Source: Fragum whitleyi
Lineage: Eukaryota; Mollusca; Bivalvia; Cardiida; Cardiidae
NCBI GenBank assembly: GCA_948146395.1
Contig: OX411543.1
Coordinates: 36,723,058-36,787,057 of the forward strand
DNA length: 64,000 bases
Reading direction: 5' to 3'
Position numbers and translations under genes: made by a program
The notes under the pieces: model-generated
Told to the model about the DNA's origin: nothing
Seen by the model: the letters and a program-made list of their open reading frames with translations, nothing else
The model's database searches: none
Shown: positions 53,601 through 56,600 of the stretch, piece by piece
Position numbering within the stretch: position 1 is the stretch's first letter
Layout: each line of letters opens with the position of its first letter

Positions 53601-56600
53601 GGATAGAGATGTATATAATATTTTGAAACAGGGGTAAAGGTAAGGAGAGGTAAAGCCAGTTTAAAGTCTTTATTTCTCAACGAAACCCTATATTGTGGAT
53701 ACTCGTTTAAATCGTCTTGAAAGGACGATTCCAATGAGTGCCAATTACTAAGAGTTTGTATTTTTATTTTCAAAACAATTTGATATAAAATCCAAAACAC
53801 TCCATCTATCTGTAGCCCTGTGGAATATCTTTTAAGGTAGTGGAACCGTAATAGTTCCGCAACATTTTGGACCATATGCTCTTTCACAATGTTAACCGAG
53901 GTTTCCTAATGAAAATCACCAGGAAACCTTGGTTTATACTGTTAAAATTCATTACTCCTGAAACATTGTAAAACTATTACGGATCTACTACCTTAAACAG
54001 GCAGGCTGATCAATAATGTTTTAACTCCACCTTTACAGGTCCTATGGTATGGTACCAACAGTTTGAATATGCAATTGGTCATTGGCTACAAAAAGCTGCA
54101 GAACATGTACTCGGATGTGTGTTGTGTTGTCCAGGCTGCTTCTCACTGTTTCGAGCCAGTGCTCTAATGGACGATAATGTGATGAACACATACACGACCA
54201 AGCCGACAGAGGCGAGACATTATATCCAGTTTGAACAAGGTAAAATAGGACTGTTTAAAAGACAGCCATAACTGTGTTCCCCAGTGTACCGAATCGAGTT
54301 TCAACTATCTAATATATGACTGCATTTAAAAGTAATTCCGAATATAGGGATAGGACTATTTAACAAGTAAAGAGGCGGAAGAAAAATATGGTTGAAAGCG
54401 AAAAACGTTATAGTCAATATTATTTTCACAAATATACTTCAATTTATGTTGAGATCATTAACTTTTTGTAAGCAATAAATATCGTGATAAGACCTATAGT
54501 TATATATATATTCTGGTAATAATACAGACACAGACGACCATAGAAAAAAGTTTAAAAAAAAAAAAAAACTTTTTTGCATTACTATTTTATTTTTTCCTAC
54601 GTATTTCTATCTTTTTATTCCCATAAGTTAAAAAAAGGGATCGACTATGATGCTTTAAATATGACAGACAAAATTAACGTTATTAGAGTATAGGTTCTCA
54701 AATTTCTGTTTTCATAAAATATCTACCACTCAACGAGATATAATTTTAAGTAATCATAGATAAGTATTTAGAATTTCCGAATATTGAATGATAAATATGT
54801 CGATGGGGCTTTTCTTTATAGGTGAAGATCGATGGTTGTGTACATTATTACTACAACAGGGTCACAAGATTGATTACGAAGCCGGTGCCGACGCTCTCAC
54901 ATACGCTCCCGAATCATTCAACGAGTTCTTCGTACAACGCCGTCGATGGGCACCCTCAACTATGGCCAACATCATGGATCTTTTAGCCTCCTGGAAGACA
55001 ACTATCAAACATAATGATAATATCAGTAGAATCTACATAGTTTACCAATTTGTCATGTTGGCGTCAAGTTTACTCGCACCTGCTACGATCACTCTCATGA
55101 TTGCCGGGTCTTACTCCGCTGTCTTAAGCATTGGTGCTACTGACTCGTTTATCTTGTCTCTAACACCCATTGCGGTCTTTATTTTTGTTTGTATGAAATG
55201 TAAGAACGATTTGCAGTTAAAATTCGCGGCCATAATGTCAGCCTTTTATACACTTATAATGATACTTGTTACAATCGGCATGGTTCTTAACATAGCTAAT
55301 GAAGACTTGCTGTCTCCAAATGTATTGTTTCTTTGTGGTCTTGCTATTATTTTCATCCTTGCTGGCTTATGGCATCCTAAGGAATTCTCTTGTCTGTTAC
55401 ATGGAATTTTATATTACTTTACCGTTCCATCTACTTTCATTTTCCTGACAGTGTATTTCTTCTGTAACCTCAACAACGTGTCTTGGGGTACTCGAGAAGG
55501 ACCGAAAACAGCTGAGGTCAAACCGCCAGAGGAAGGTGGTGCGGCAGCACAGCAACCTGTGGAGCAAAAAGGCTTCTTTCCTGGTCTCTTCGAACTTATT
55601 CGAGGAACATTTTGTGGAAAAAAGATCGAAAACTTCACGAAAGAAATTCAACAACGTTTCAAGAAGAATAAGCCAAAAGAAGCTAGCCCTGCACCAACTG
55701 TCGCCTTGCCTAAACCCGTACCAACTGACGATTTTGTAGATTTCGGTATTTGGATGCATTCCGGTGTATTTGAACGAGGAGAATTTCTGACTTGTAGCGA
55801 AGATGAAACTACATTCTGGGACAGTATAATAAAGAAATACCTTTACCCGCTAGAAAACGATAAGAAACACCAAGAGCAAATAAAGGAAGAACTAGCGTCT
55901 CTGAGAAATAACGTTGTCTTTGCCTTCTTTCTACTCAACTTTCTATTTTGCGTCACACTACTGCAACTACAACTGAATCGAGATAAAATTTTGTCAATTT
56001 ATATAATGGGAAAATATGAACCCGTTTCTGTAATATTCCTTGGGGTGTTCTCGTGCTTATTGATAACCCAATTTATAGCCATGCTTTTCCATCGCTGGGG
56101 TACTTTTCTGCATTTGGTTTCAAATACGAAGTTAAGGGTCTTTTCAACTGGAATGTCGGACGAAGAACTCTTTAGATGTTATCTGAAGGAGTGCGTCAGC
56201 TTGATGAACGGGAAGAGTCAAATTTTGAGTGGCAAGGAAGCTGAGAGCGAATCGGACAAAGAGGACTCCACTCTGAATGAAAGTGAGCGTCACGTGAATG
56301 TGGATATACCGGAAGAGGAAGAAGCTGATGAATATAATGCGGATGAAGAAGACGCCGAAGAGCAAACCGTCAACCAGATCGATGGAAGTTTGGCCAATAC
56401 GTTGTATAACAAACGCTTTAAGGATAATTACAAAGAGGCCATGAAAACGGTAAATCGTCGTCGAAGACAATCCATGATGGTCAGAAAACAATCTATTTTT
56501 AACACCGGTAGCCAACAAGAAAATCCTAGACTAGATTTTTACGACAAGCACAAGAGAAACCCAGCGTATAGACAATATCACGGAGACACCGGTTCACAAG

